Shown here one piece after another: positions 1 to 7,123 of a stretch of 9,360 bases of DNA (its first letter is position 1; each line of letters opens with the position of its first letter). The position numbers and the translations under genes were made by a program. The stretch is from Neptuniibacter sp. GTDB taxonomy: Bacteria > Pseudomonadota > Gammaproteobacteria > Pseudomonadales > Balneatricaceae. A model generated the notes under the pieces. The model did not search any database and had not been told where the DNA came from. It was given only the letters and a program-made list of their open reading frames with translations. The stretch lies in NCBI GenBank assembly GCA_030149405.1, contig JASBRM010000306.1, forward strand, positions 1-9,360. Reading direction: 5' to 3'.

Positions 1-823
<823 letters not shown>

Positions 824-905
824 ACATTTATAAATCGGGTCTAAGCCCCCCTAGATTACATCTTTTCTGGCTATCAAGCATAACCCTAGTCATGAAAGAT
901 CGTTG

Positions 906-961
906 GCATGGAGACATGCACCTGCAGCCTTGGGCCGCTTGTATCGACTGTCCCCGATACA
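906..961 (+). other. Two perfect hairpins in the eno-gpmI spacer
   Basis: Two short perfect stem-loops lie in the 207-base gap. GCATG-GAGA-CATGC (906-919) has a 5-bp stem closed by a GNRA-type tetraloop. TGTATCG-N8-CGATACA (940-961) has a 7-bp stem. Neither is followed by a T-run, so they do not look like intrinsic terminators. They could be a structured leader of gpmI, an RNA-processing site between the two genes, or chance. I see no known riboswitch signature. Confidence 0.3.
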
Positions 962-1024
962 TACGCCCCTGACTGCATCCTAAATAATTAATGCCTTATA
1001 CGGTTCATTAAGAACTAAACATAT

Positions 1025-1029
1025 AGAGG
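1025..1029 (+). promoter_or_regulatory. Ribosome binding site deciding the gpmI start
   Basis: AGAGG lies 7 bases before ATG 1037 but only 1 base before the in-frame TTG at 1031. The ATG is therefore preferred as start. Confidence 0.65.
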
Positions 1030-1036
1030 TTTGAGT

Positions 1037-2584
1037 ATGGAAAGTGTAAAAAAGACAGTTGCGTTAATCATTCTTGACGGTTGGGGTTTGAACCCTTCCC
1101 CTGAGGGCAATGCTATTCACACTGCACATACTCCGAACTGGGATCGCCTGCTGAAAAACTACCCTAACAGCACAATTAGTACTTCCGGTCTGGATGTTGG
1201 CTTGCCAGAAGGCCAGGTGGGTAACTCAGAAGTGGGGCATATGAGTATTGGAGCTGGTCGGACTATTTATCAAAACCTCACCTTAATTAACAAAGAAATT
1301 AAGGTATTGAGTTTTTTTAATAATCCGGAATTAAACAGCTCAATCAATGAATCCATTTCCAAAGGGTCTGCGTTGCATATCCTTGGCCTACTCTCTGACG
1401 GTGGTGTTCACAGTCATATAGGACATATCACTGCTCTTTGCGAGCTCGCTGCTTCAAAAGGCCTGGAAAAAGTATACATCCACGCCTTTCTAGACGGCCG
1501 CGACACACCTCCTCGATGTGCAAAACAATACATCGAAACCATGAACGCGTCCCTGAAGAAAATCGGTGTAGGGCAAATAGCATCCGTAACAGGTCGCTTT
1601 TTTGCCATGGACCGTGATTCCAGATGGGAGAGAACAGAACAGGCCTACAGACTTATCGTCGAAGGTATTTCTGAGCACCAAACCACCTCTGCGCTCAGCG
1701 CTATAGACCTGTCTTATGAGTTAGATAAAAGCGACGAATTTTGCCCTGCTGTTAGCATCGTACCGCCTGGGCAAGAAACTGTAACAATTGAAGCTGATGA
1801 TCAGGTTGTATTTATGAACTTCAGGCCTGATCGCGCTAGACAGCTTACCCGAGCCTTAATTGATAACGATTTTACAGCCTTCCCACGCAATACAGTTCTA
1901 CCCGCTGATCAGCTTGTCACTCTCACTCAATATGCGTCGGACATAAACGCCCGTTGTGCCTACCCGCCACAAGCTGTTAATAACAGTTTAGGTGAATACT
2001 TAGCAGCACAGGGGAAAACACAGTTACGCCTTGCCGAAACTGAAAAATACGCCCACGTAACCTTTTTCTTTAATGGTGGAAGTGAAACTATTTTTCCAGG
2101 AGAAGAGCGAATCCTAATTCCATCACCGGATGTAGCCACATACGATTTGAAGCCTGAGATGAGTGCATCTGAAGTAACAGAAAAATTAGTCTCTGCAATC
2201 TATAGCCGAGAATTTGATTTAATAGTCTGTAATTTTGCCAATGGCGATATGGTTGGACATACAGGGGATTTCGGTGCAGCTGTCAAAGCAGTTGAGACTC
2301 TGGATACTTGTTTAGGCCAGATCATAGAAGCTATAAAAGCCAAGGATGGGGTAGCCCTGATTACGGCAGATCATGGTAATGTCGAAAGCATGCTCAATCA
2401 TAATAACGGACAAGCACATACCTCCCATACATCGTTCCCAGTACCACTATTGTATGTTGCAAACACAACACAAAAAATTCAACTTAAATCAGGCTCTTTA
2501 ATCGATCTGGCCCCAACAATATTGAAAATTATGGGTATTGATGCCCCTGATGAGATGTCAGGAACATCCCTAATTGAGCCGTAA
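1037..2584 (+). CDS. gpmI: 2,3-bisphosphoglycerate-independent phosphoglycerate mutase
   Basis: Interconverts 3- and 2-phosphoglycerate through a phosphoserine intermediate with two divalent metal ions (usually Mn), in the cytosol. From ATG 1037 the protein has 515 residues, the normal length of the family. The alkaline-phosphatase-like domain starts with IILDGWG (metal-binding Asp14) and GNSEVGHMSIG contains the phosphorylated Ser64. Then come LLSDGGVHSHI and FLDGRDTPP of the inserted phosphotransferase domain, FNFRPDRA-like substrate-binding residues (MNFRPDRARQ), and the C-terminal metal motifs NFANGDMVGHTG, ITADHGN and HTSHT. All key residues are present, so it should be active. Codon bias is much weaker than in eno. 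Its position directly after eno brings together two consecutive glycolytic steps, but the ~210-base gap means it may have its own promoter. No terminator is visible before the IS element 68 bases downstream, so whatever normally followed it appears displaced. Confidence 0.97.
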   Translation: MESVKKTVALIILDGWGLNPSPEGNAIHTAHTPNWDRLLKNYPNSTISTSGLDVGLPEGQVGNSEVGHMSIGAGRTIYQNLTLINKEIKVLSFFNNPELNSSINESISKGSALHILGLLSDGGVHSHIGHITALCELAASKGLEKVYIHAFLDGRDTPPRCAKQYIETMNASLKKIGVGQIASVTGRFFAMDRDSRWERTEQAYRLIVEGISEHQTTSALSAIDLSYELDKSDEFCPAVSIVPPGQETVTIEADDQVVFMNFRPDRARQLTRALIDNDFTAFPRNTVLPADQLVTLTQYASDINARCAYPPQAVNNSLGEYLAAQGKTQLRLAETEKYAHVTFFFNGGSETIFPGEERILIPSPDVATYDLKPEMSASEVTEKLVSAIYSREFDLIVCNFANGDMVGHTGDFGAAVKAVETLDTCLGQIIEAIKAKDGVALITADHGNVESMLNHNNGQAHTSHTSFPVPLLYVANTTQKIQLKSGSLIDLAPTILKIMGIDAPDEMSGTSLIEP

Positions 2585-2652
2585 ATGAATCGAAATGAGC
2601 ATTTAGTGTTAAGTTCCCTGAAAAAAGCCAAAGGCACAATCTGGGTACATAT

Positions 2653-2687
2653 TGAATCGCCACTAGTTTGCTAGATACCTCTCAGCC
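2653..2687 (+). repeat. Left terminal inverted repeat of the IS3 element
   Basis: Aligned with the right end, 28 of 35 bases match. The outer 11 bases (TGAATCGCCAC) are perfect, as are AGTT and the inner TCAGCC. Confidence 0.92.
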
Positions 2688-2715
2688 ATAGAAAATGGCT
2701 TTAAGAGAGGTACAT

Positions 2716-2994
2716 ATGAGCAACAAACGTTATCCCGAAGAGTTCAAAATCGAAGCAGTTAAACAGGTCACTGACCGAGGCTATAGCGTTGCTGATGTAG
2801 CTAAACGGCTCGATGTCAAAACCCACAGCCTTTATGCCTGGATCAAGAAGTACGGCCCCGATTCAGCCGAGCATAAAGCGAAGTCAGATGAGCAGTTAGA
2901 GATACGTCGCCTCAAGAAAGAACTTAAACGAGTCACTGAAGAGCGGGATATATTAAAAAAAGCCGCGGTGTACTTCGCCAACCAATCCGATTGA
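2716..2994 (+). CDS. IS3-family transposase OrfA (HTH protein)
   Basis: A DNA-binding subunit of 92 residues that recognises the element ends. The N-terminal half carries the InsE/HTH_Tnp_1 pattern (RYPEEFKIEAVKQV, then SVADVAKRLDVKTHSLYAWIKKYG). The C-terminal half (EIRRLKKELKRVTEERDILKKA) is the leucine-zipper-like coiled coil of IS3 OrfA. ATG 2716 is chosen over the ATG at 2695 because AGAGAGG (2704-2710) lies just upstream of it and because family proteins begin like MSNKRYP. The last residues overlap orfB in the -1 frame. Confidence 0.94.
   Translation: MSNKRYPEEFKIEAVKQVTDRGYSVADVAKRLDVKTHSLYAWIKKYGPDSAEHKAKSDEQLEIRRLKKELKRVTEERDILKKAAVYFANQSD
2955..2961 (+). other. Programmed -1 frameshift site (A7) joining orfA to orfB
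   Basis: Seven A residues are phased A-AAA-AAA in the orfA frame, the exact phase needed for tandem -1 slippage. After slippage the frame is open through SRGVLRQPIRL into orfB, giving a predicted OrfAB fusion of about 382 residues ending at 3863. This matches the known IS3-family expression mechanism. I have not identified a downstream stimulatory structure. Confidence 0.85.
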
Positions 2995-3863
2995 GGTACA
3001 CCTTTATCCGTGATCATCATAAGGATTGGCCCGTACGTCAGCTTTGTTCATTACTGGATGTACACCCCAGTGGGTATTACGCATGGCGTAAGCAGCCATC
3101 CTCCAAACGCCATGTAGAAGATCAACGGCTCACTGGATTGATCAAGCAGTACTGGCTGGAGTCAGGTGGTGTGTATGGCTATCGCAAGATCCATAGTGAT
3201 CTGCGCGAGTATGGTGAAACCTGTGGCCCCAATAGAGTTTATCGGCTCATGCGTATAGCTGGGTTGAAGGCACAGGTTGGTTACAGGAAGCCACGTCAGG
3301 CAAGCGGGAAAATCCATATTGTCACTCCAAACCGACTTCAGCAGCAGTTCTGTGTTCCTGCGCCTAACAAGGCATGGGTAACAGATATTACCTATATCAA
3401 AACTCATGAGGGCTGGCTGTATTTGGGTGTAGTCGTTGACCTGTTCTCCAGGCGAGTGATTGGATGGTCAATGCAATCCCGTATCACAAAAGAGCTGGTG
3501 CTAGATGCCTTGCTCATGGCTGTATGGCGACGCAATCCTCAGTCAGAGGTTGTCGTCCATTCCGATCAGGGAAGTCAGTACACAAACCATGATTGGCAAT
3601 CCTTTTTAGAAATACATGGTCTAAAAGGCAGCATGAGCCGACGAGGTAACTGCCACGACAATGCCGTTGCTGAGAGCTTTTTCCAGCTGCTGAAAAGGGA
3701 AAGAATTCGCCGCAGGGTTTATGCGACCCGAGACGATGCACGGAGCGATGTCTTTGAATACATAGAACTGTTTTATAACAGCAAACGACGTCATGGTTTT
3801 AATGATCAGCTATCACCGATAGAGTATGAAAACCGATATGAGAAACGGCTGATGGGTGTCTAA
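2991..3863 (+). CDS. IS3-family transposase OrfB (DDE integrase domain)
   Basis: The catalytic part of the transposase. An HTH_21-type region (HPSGYYAW, then GVYGYRKIHSDLRE) precedes the rve integrase core. The DDE triad is visible as D132 (WVTDITYI), D192 (VHSDQGSQY) and E228 (NAVAESFF), with 35 residues between the second Asp and the Glu, as expected for IS3. The C-terminal YNSKRRHGFNDQLSPIEYE is also characteristic. The frame can start at TTG 2991, overlapping the orfA stop, but the functional product is probably the OrfAB fusion made by -1 frameshifting at 2955-2961. The stop codon lies inside the right terminal repeat. There are no internal stops or frameshifts, so it is likely functional. 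Confidence 0.96.
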   Translation: MRYTFIRDHHKDWPVRQLCSLLDVHPSGYYAWRKQPSSKRHVEDQRLTGLIKQYWLESGGVYGYRKIHSDLREYGETCGPNRVYRLMRIAGLKAQVGYRKPRQASGKIHIVTPNRLQQQFCVPAPNKAWVTDITYIKTHEGWLYLGVVVDLFSRRVIGWSMQSRITKELVLDALLMAVWRRNPQSEVVVHSDQGSQYTNHDWQSFLEIHGLKGSMSRRGNCHDNAVAESFFQLLKRERIRRRVYATRDDARSDVFEYIELFYNSKRRHGFNDQLSPIEYENRYEKRLMGV

Positions 3864-3881
3864 AGAACTGGTGGCGATTCA
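3847..3881 (-). repeat. Right terminal inverted repeat of the IS3 element
   Basis: Reverse complement of the left end with 7 mismatches in 35 bases. It contains the orfB stop codon. Confidence 0.92.
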
Positions 3882-3963
3882 GTGTGCTCGGACATACGTA
3901 AGACAACTACACCCATAACTAGTTAAACCAATATTCCAAGACCAATTATTCCAACAGCTGCTC

Positions 3964-4275
3964 CTATATACAGAAATCATCTGATTGCACTTCTATTAAT
4001 TTCTTGAACAAACGATCCGCTAGAATGGGAACATTCACAGGGTCATTTTCTCGAGCATGTTTCCACAGCTCACTACGAAGCCATCGCTCAACTGAGTGCA
4101 AATTATTATCTGAATAACCATCCATCAAAAGATGAACAACATCATTCTTACGCGGATCAATCCGTACTCGATTGCAGATGATGCCGGCTAGGGTTTTCAG
4201 ATCTTTTTCATTTCCGAGCATTTTCCATATGAGCTGCATAAGTTCACCACTGTATCTATAAAGTATGAGAATCAT
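3964..4275 (-). CDS. Hypothetical small protein downstream of the integrase
   Basis: I do not recognise this protein. From ATG 4275 it has 103 residues. It is mainly alpha-helical in appearance, without a signal peptide or Cys/His metal motif; notable segments are DPRKNDVVHLLMDGYSD, VERWLRSELW and ADRLFKKL. The frame extends back to ATG 4362, but that part overlaps the last 71 bases of the integrase gene in another frame. ATG 4239, with GGTG a few bases upstream, is a further possible start. It is read in the same direction as xis and int, with 16 bases between the int stop and ATG 4275, so it could be co-transcribed. It may be an element accessory gene or the truncated remains of a larger gene. 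Confidence 0.5.
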   Translation of the reverse strand: MILILYRYSGELMQLIWKMLGNEKDLKTLAGIICNRVRIDPRKNDVVHLLMDGYSDNNLHSVERWLRSELWKHARENDPVNVPILADRLFKKLIEVQSDDFCI

Positions 4276-4291
4276 TTTTCTGAAATAGTCA

Positions 4292-5488
4292 TTAACTAGA
4301 ACTGTTGGTTTCTGACGAGGAAAAACCTCTGGTTCGCAACAAATTATCCATTGCCGAACCATCCTTGCGGGTTAGGTTGGGTACGTAGCGCGAATAAACC
4401 GTAAACAGCATTTGCGTAGTGGTATGTCCCATCTGCCGAGCAATCCATTCCGGGTTCTCTCCAGCACCTAGCCACAGGGTGGCAGCCGTATGGCGTGTCT
4501 GATAAGGCCTACGTTTTTTCATACCTAAATGTTCAAGCAATGGATACCAGATCCGCTGAGTAACGTTTCGATGTTCTAGGGGGCCACCCGTGCGATTAGA
4601 AAATACAAATATCGAGCGGCCTCCTGTTACCTCATGTTGACTCTTCAAGGCGTCATAGACAGGAGCTGACATATCTACCTCACGTCGAGATTCAGGAGTT
4701 TTGGTGTCTGAAACCTTCCCCTGGACAATGGTTTCTCGTACGAGAATCTGACGGTTGGCAAAATCAACATACTGCCACTGTAAACCATCTATTTCTCCAG
4801 TCCTTAAACCAGTAAAAAAACGCACGACATAGTAGTTTCTGTATAAGCTAGGCACCTCTTCCAGAAAGCGATGCACTTCCTCTAGAGAGAAAGGATCAAC
4901 ATCCTGCCGTGCCACTTTCAATGGCTTTAATCCAACGATAGGTGTGCTGAAGTCGAAACGGTCGGCAGCTTCATCCAAGATCATCCGCAATGGCGTGATG
5001 ATATGATTGATACGGTCATTCGATAGTTGACGACCTCGTTTTTCGTGTGGGACTTTAGCGAGTGATGCACGAAATTTAAGGATGTCAGCCTTGGTAATGG
5101 TGCCGACTTCTTGTTCTCCAAATGCTTGAATCAAGTACTTATCCAGGGTTCCTCGAACAATACGTTGGTAGGACTCCTTCCAACGGATCTGATTTTCAGA
5201 AAACCATTCCTCTACGAAATCTTTGAACATTGGCGTATCAGTGATTATCTGATTTGTTGTACATTTAGAAGTTTCCTCAAACTTCTGTGCCCGAGGGCTG
5301 TTCGGAAAATACCGACTGTACTCAAACGTGCCAAGAGTTATCTCTGCTTCGATTTTCTTAAGAACATCTTCCATGCGTTTACGGTTTAAAGATGTATCTT
5401 CTAACTTCGAATATTCACGACAACGCACCCCCTGAAACCGGAAGTCGAAAAAGAGAAGACCGTTTGCCCGAGTATTGATGCTACCCAT
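4292..5488 (-). CDS. int: Tyrosine site-specific recombinase (phage/island integrase)
   Basis: Catalyses insertion and excision of an integrative element by strand exchange at att sites. At 398 residues it has the usual integrase length. Residues ~1-70 are an Arm DNA-binding domain of the DUF3596 type (GLLFFDFRFQGVRCREYSKL). Residues ~85-180 are the SAM-like core-binding domain, and ~195-370 the catalytic domain. Catalytic residues are R229 (FTGLRTGEIDGL), K263 (DTKTPESRRE), R332 and H333 (YQTRHTAAT, with Tyr in place of the usual first His of HxxR), H355 (RQMGHTTT) and nucleophile Y365 (FTVYSRYVPN). The tail VYSRYVPNLTRKDGSAMD is typical of this subgroup. It is intact. Start ATG 5488 lies within the last codons of the xis-like gene (8-base overlap), so the two are translationally coupled. 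The tRNA-Val gene nearby is a plausible target. Confidence 0.96.
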   Translation of the reverse strand: MGSINTRANGLLFFDFRFQGVRCREYSKLEDTSLNRKRMEDVLKKIEAEITLGTFEYSRYFPNSPRAQKFEETSKCTTNQIITDTPMFKDFVEEWFSENQIRWKESYQRIVRGTLDKYLIQAFGEQEVGTITKADILKFRASLAKVPHEKRGRQLSNDRINHIITPLRMILDEAADRFDFSTPIVGLKPLKVARQDVDPFSLEEVHRFLEEVPSLYRNYYVVRFFTGLRTGEIDGLQWQYVDFANRQILVRETIVQGKVSDTKTPESRREVDMSAPVYDALKSQHEVTGGRSIFVFSNRTGGPLEHRNVTQRIWYPLLEHLGMKKRRPYQTRHTAATLWLGAGENPEWIARQMGHTTTQMLFTVYSRYVPNLTRKDGSAMDNLLRTRGFSSSETNSSS

Positions 5489-5723
5489 GACATACCCCTC
5501 CCCTAGCCATTGGAATCATCTCTTCACTTGAGCTGCTTTCTTCCTGCTTCAGTACTTCGGCTTCGATCGCGTCCCAAAGGTAAAGAATCTTCCTTCCACC
5601 GAACGGGCGGACGTAATGCTGACCTTCAATGAAAACGGTGTCCCTAAGCACTTGGGAAATGTACTTGGGATTGAACTTAATACGCTCTGAAAGTTCTGTT
5701 GCGGTCAAGTAGTTGCTCATCAT
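5481..5723 (-). CDS. Excisionase-like small DNA-binding protein
   Basis: Probable recombination directionality factor that bends att-site DNA and biases the integrase to excision. The 80 residues begin with a winged-helix/HTH segment (LTATELSERIKFNPKYISQVLR) followed by EGQHYVRPFGGRKILYLWDAI, the pattern of putative excisionases of the DUF1233/PF06806 kind. A Ser/Glu-rich tail follows. It overlaps the integrase start by 8 bases, the usual order for this pair. Two adjacent ATGs (5723 and 5720) are possible starts, both served by AGGGG a few bases upstream. The xis assignment rests on size, HTH and gene context and is an inference. A simple transcriptional regulator of int is the alternative. 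Confidence 0.8.
   Translation of the reverse strand: MMSNYLTATELSERIKFNPKYISQVLRDTVFIEGQHYVRPFGGRKILYLWDAIEAEVLKQEESSSSEEMIPMARGGVCHG
5495..5503 (-). promoter_or_regulatory. Strong RBS for the integrase inside the xis 3' end
   Basis: GGGGAGGGG on the minus strand lies 6 bases before ATG 5488. It fixes the integrase start and supports translation coupled to the upstream gene. Confidence 0.75.
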
Positions 5724-5750
5724 TTGTTCCCCTGGATCACATTTGTTACA

Positions 5751-5763
5751 TAAGGGAACCTTA
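5751..5763. promoter_or_regulatory. Candidate operator palindrome TAAGG-GAA-CCTTA
   Basis: A perfect 5-bp inverted repeat with a 3-base spacer overlaps the predicted -10 region of the xis-int promoter, in the 132-base gap between divergent genes. A dimeric regulator such as the adjacent XRE protein could repress int expression from here. This is inferred from position and symmetry only. Confidence 0.4.
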
Positions 5764-5785
5764 ACACCATTTTTGTGACTGTCAA
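5758..5785 (-). promoter_or_regulatory. Predicted promoter of xis-int
   Basis: On the minus strand a perfect -35 box TTGACA (5780-5785) is followed after 16 bases by a weak -10-like TAAGGT (5758-5763). It faces the xis-like gene 35 bases away. The strong -35 with a poor -10 would suit a regulated promoter. Confidence 0.45.
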
Positions 5786-5802
5786 GAACATTTAGATATT
5801 AA
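5773..5802 (+). promoter_or_regulatory. Predicted promoter of the XRE regulator gene
   Basis: TTGTGA (5773-5778), an 18-base spacer, then TATTAA (5797-5802), about 54 bases before the start codon. Its spacer contains the -35 box of the opposing xis-int promoter, so polymerases on the two promoters would exclude each other, giving a switch-like layout. Confidence 0.4.
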
Positions 5803-5855
5803 AGAGAAAAAAAATCTTCCTCGTGGCACAATACGTTTACAACAATGGAGGAAAC

Positions 5856-6083
5856 ATGATCCGCTTTAAGCTGAAAGAGCTGACCGCTGAAAAAGCATTC
5901 CGCGAAGGACGTCGTATTAACCTTCAAGAGATTGCGGACCAAACTGGCATTCACCGGACAACTTTATCCAAGCTCCAGTCGCCAACAGGTCACAACACAA
6001 CTACTGAAAATCTAAATTCACTCTGCAAATACTTCGAATGCGACATTCAGGATCTGATTGAATACGTACCTGAAGAATTCTAG
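5856..6083 (+). CDS. Small Cro/CI-type (XRE) HTH regulator
   Basis: A 75-residue single-domain DNA-binding protein of the HTH_26/YozG-like type: MIRFKLKEL, then NLQEIADQTGIHRTTLSKLQ (helix-turn-helix, ~residues 22-42), then ENLNSLCKYFECDIQDLIEYVPEE. Start ATG 5856 is chosen because GGAGG (5847-5851) is 4 bases upstream and family members begin with a short MIRxKLKEL strand. The frame is also open from ATG 5823, which has no ribosome binding site. It is divergent from xis-int and probably controls that promoter and its own, keeping the element quiescent, as CI/Cro-like proteins do in phages and islands. No ligand or cleavage domain is present. Its targets are inferred from position. Confidence 0.88.
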   Translation: MIRFKLKELTAEKAFREGRRINLQEIADQTGIHRTTLSKLQSPTGHNTTTENLNSLCKYFECDIQDLIEYVPEEF

Positions 6084-6160
6084 GTCTTAACAGCACTCTA
6101 GATCCAACCATCCCCTATAGAGGTCAAAAAATTAGATTGCAAGAAAATAGTGGGCTATAG

Positions 6161-6182
6161 ATGGTCTAGGAATGGTCTACAA
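6161..6182 (+). repeat. Tandem 11-base direct repeat near the tRNA 3' end
   Basis: ATGGTCTAGGA is followed immediately by ATGGTCTACAA; the first 8 bases are identical and the period is one helical turn. It lies about 65 bases from the tRNA-Val 3' end on the element side, where integrase or excisionase arm-type sites are commonly found. The role is inferred. Confidence 0.4.
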
Positions 6183-6195
6183 AGTAGGCACAAAA

Positions 6196-6219
6196 AAGCC
6201 GGAAATCTCTTTCCGGCTT
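6196..6219 (-). terminator. Intrinsic terminator of the tRNA-Val unit
   Basis: A perfect 10-bp stem AAGCCGGAAA/TTTCCGGCTT with a 4-base loop (TCTC). On the minus strand the stem runs into a T-run opposite the A6 at 6192-6197. It lies ~30 bases past the tRNA 3' end and would also limit read-through from the tRNA into the mobile module. Confidence 0.85.
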
Positions 6220-6247
6220 CTAAGCGACTGATTTAACAGCCTTAATT

Positions 6248-6324
<77 letters not shown>

Positions 6325-6338
6325 ATGGAGTGCGGTGT

Positions 6339-6366
6339 ATTATACGTCTGGACCTGCTCTCTTCAA
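6339..6366 (-). promoter_or_regulatory. Promoter of tRNA-Val
   Basis: On the minus strand TTGAAG (6361-6366), a 16-base spacer and a perfect TATAAT (6339-6344) lead to a start point about 7 bases before the tRNA. The discriminator ACACCGC is GC-rich, as in stable-RNA promoters under stringent control. Confidence 0.75.
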
Positions 6367-6415
6367 TACCTAAAAGCAAAAAATTCAGTTCTTATACCCA
6401 TACCAATAAAGAAGG

Positions 6416-7066
6416 CTAATCAGAAATACTGCTGGCCATTTTCTGAGTATTAAGAATAGAAACCTTTCCCCGTCCGGTTTTAATCCATCCTTCTGCGGAC
6501 ATTTCACCCAGAATTCTCGCAACGACCTCACGAGTCGTTCCTAAACGCCCTGCCATTTCCTGTTGTGTCATCAGGACCTGATTTTCATCATTTGCCTGAT
6601 TAAGAAGCAAGTTGACGAGCCTCTGACTCAGATTCCAGCCCTGAAGATGTTCGACTTCTGTCATTAACTTAAATACAGCAGAGGAGAGTGCATCTATGGT
6701 CATATCCTGAATGCTAGGTTCTTTCGAGAATAACTGTTTAAAGGTCTGGCCTTTGATGACACAAATCTCCGTATCTTCTTCCGCAGCAACCCAGGCAGGA
6801 TAGAGTAATTTATTAAACAGGCATTTGATGGCAAAGACACAGGTCTCGCTGGGGCTGATCAGGTAAAAGGTGGATTCGTTGCCATTGGGTGTATAGGTAA
6901 AAACCCGCAGGCAGCCTCTGGTAACCACATATGCCCCTGAGACCTTATCCCCTTTATGAATGGGAACTTCGTTCTTAGTGACCTGGACAGTCTGTATAGA
7001 GTCTTTCAGGAGCTTAGAGCTCTCTTCCGAGAGAGCTAAGTAGTCGTCCAGTGATCGAGTACCCAT
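6416..7066 (-). CDS. Crp/Fnr-family transcriptional regulator
   Basis: A 216-residue regulator with an N-terminal cyclic-nucleotide-binding-type beta barrel (~20-125; HKGDKVSGAYVVTRGCLRVF), a dimerisation helix (~125-145) and a C-terminal winged HTH (~165-205; MTQQEMAGRLGTTREVVARILGEM, then GWIKTGRGKVSIL). ATG 7066 is chosen because AGGG lies 8 bases upstream. The frame reaches TTG 7099, but that has no good ribosome site. The cAMP-binding RxS signature of Crp is not evident, and the N-terminal four-Cys iron-sulfur motif of Fnr is absent. Four cysteines lie in the barrel (C52, C76, C82, C102), of which ETCVFAIKCLF holds two. The sensor input could be redox, NO or heme, but this is inference. 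It is last in the operon, 57 bases after the peroxidase, and likely controls it. No terminator is seen before the tRNA promoter. Confidence 0.93.
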   Translation of the reverse strand: MGTRSLDDYLALSEESSKLLKDSIQTVQVTKNEVPIHKGDKVSGAYVVTRGCLRVFTYTPNGNESTFYLISPSETCVFAIKCLFNKLLYPAWVAAEEDTEICVIKGQTFKQLFSKEPSIQDMTIDALSSAVFKLMTEVEHLQGWNLSQRLVNLLLNQANDENQVLMTQQEMAGRLGTTREVVARILGEMSAEGWIKTGRGKVSILNTQKMASSISD

Positions 7067-7123
7067 TCTTACATCCCTTAGATAAAACGCAGCGACCAAA
7101 GCTTAAACTCATGGCCTAGTCAC

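Larger units (their letters stand above)
2653..3881 (+). mobile_element. Complete IS3-family insertion sequence
   Basis: A 1229-base element bounded by TGAATCGCCAC and its complement GTGGCGATTCA. It holds two overlapping frames (orfA with a helix-turn-helix, orfB with a DDE integrase core) and a programmed-frameshift heptamer between them, which is the canonical IS3-family plan. Ends of the form TGA...TCA also fit the family. Everything needed for transposition seems intact. The flanking bases (TAT on the left, GTG on the right; also ATAT versus GTGT) do not form a 3- or 4-base target duplication, so the element probably did not arrive as a simple insertion at this site, or one flank has since changed. 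I do not assign the IS subgroup or name. Confidence 0.95.

Noticed and set aside
836..866. Possible eno terminator (GGGTCTAAGCCCCCC then TCTTTT)
   Set aside because: Only a 3- to 4-bp stem can form and the T-run is distant and broken.
5401..5415. TTCGAA motifs in the int and XRE genes as possible partial tRNA (att) copies
   Set aside because: Only the 6-base T-loop core matches, without the T-stem or acceptor sequence of tRNA-Val.
5743..5754. The 12-mer TTTGTTACATAA, also present inverted at 8706-8717 upstream of the peroxidase operon
   Set aside because: A 12-base match between the strands of a 9-kb AT-rich window is expected by chance; there is no other support for a shared regulator.
5823..5855. 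Longer N-terminus for the XRE regulator from ATG 5823
   Set aside because: It has no ribosome binding site, and the added residues do not look like the family, whereas GGAGG precedes ATG 5856.
7067..7099. TTG start for the Crp/Fnr regulator
   Set aside because: The AGGG site is correctly spaced for ATG 7066, and a rarer start codon is not needed.
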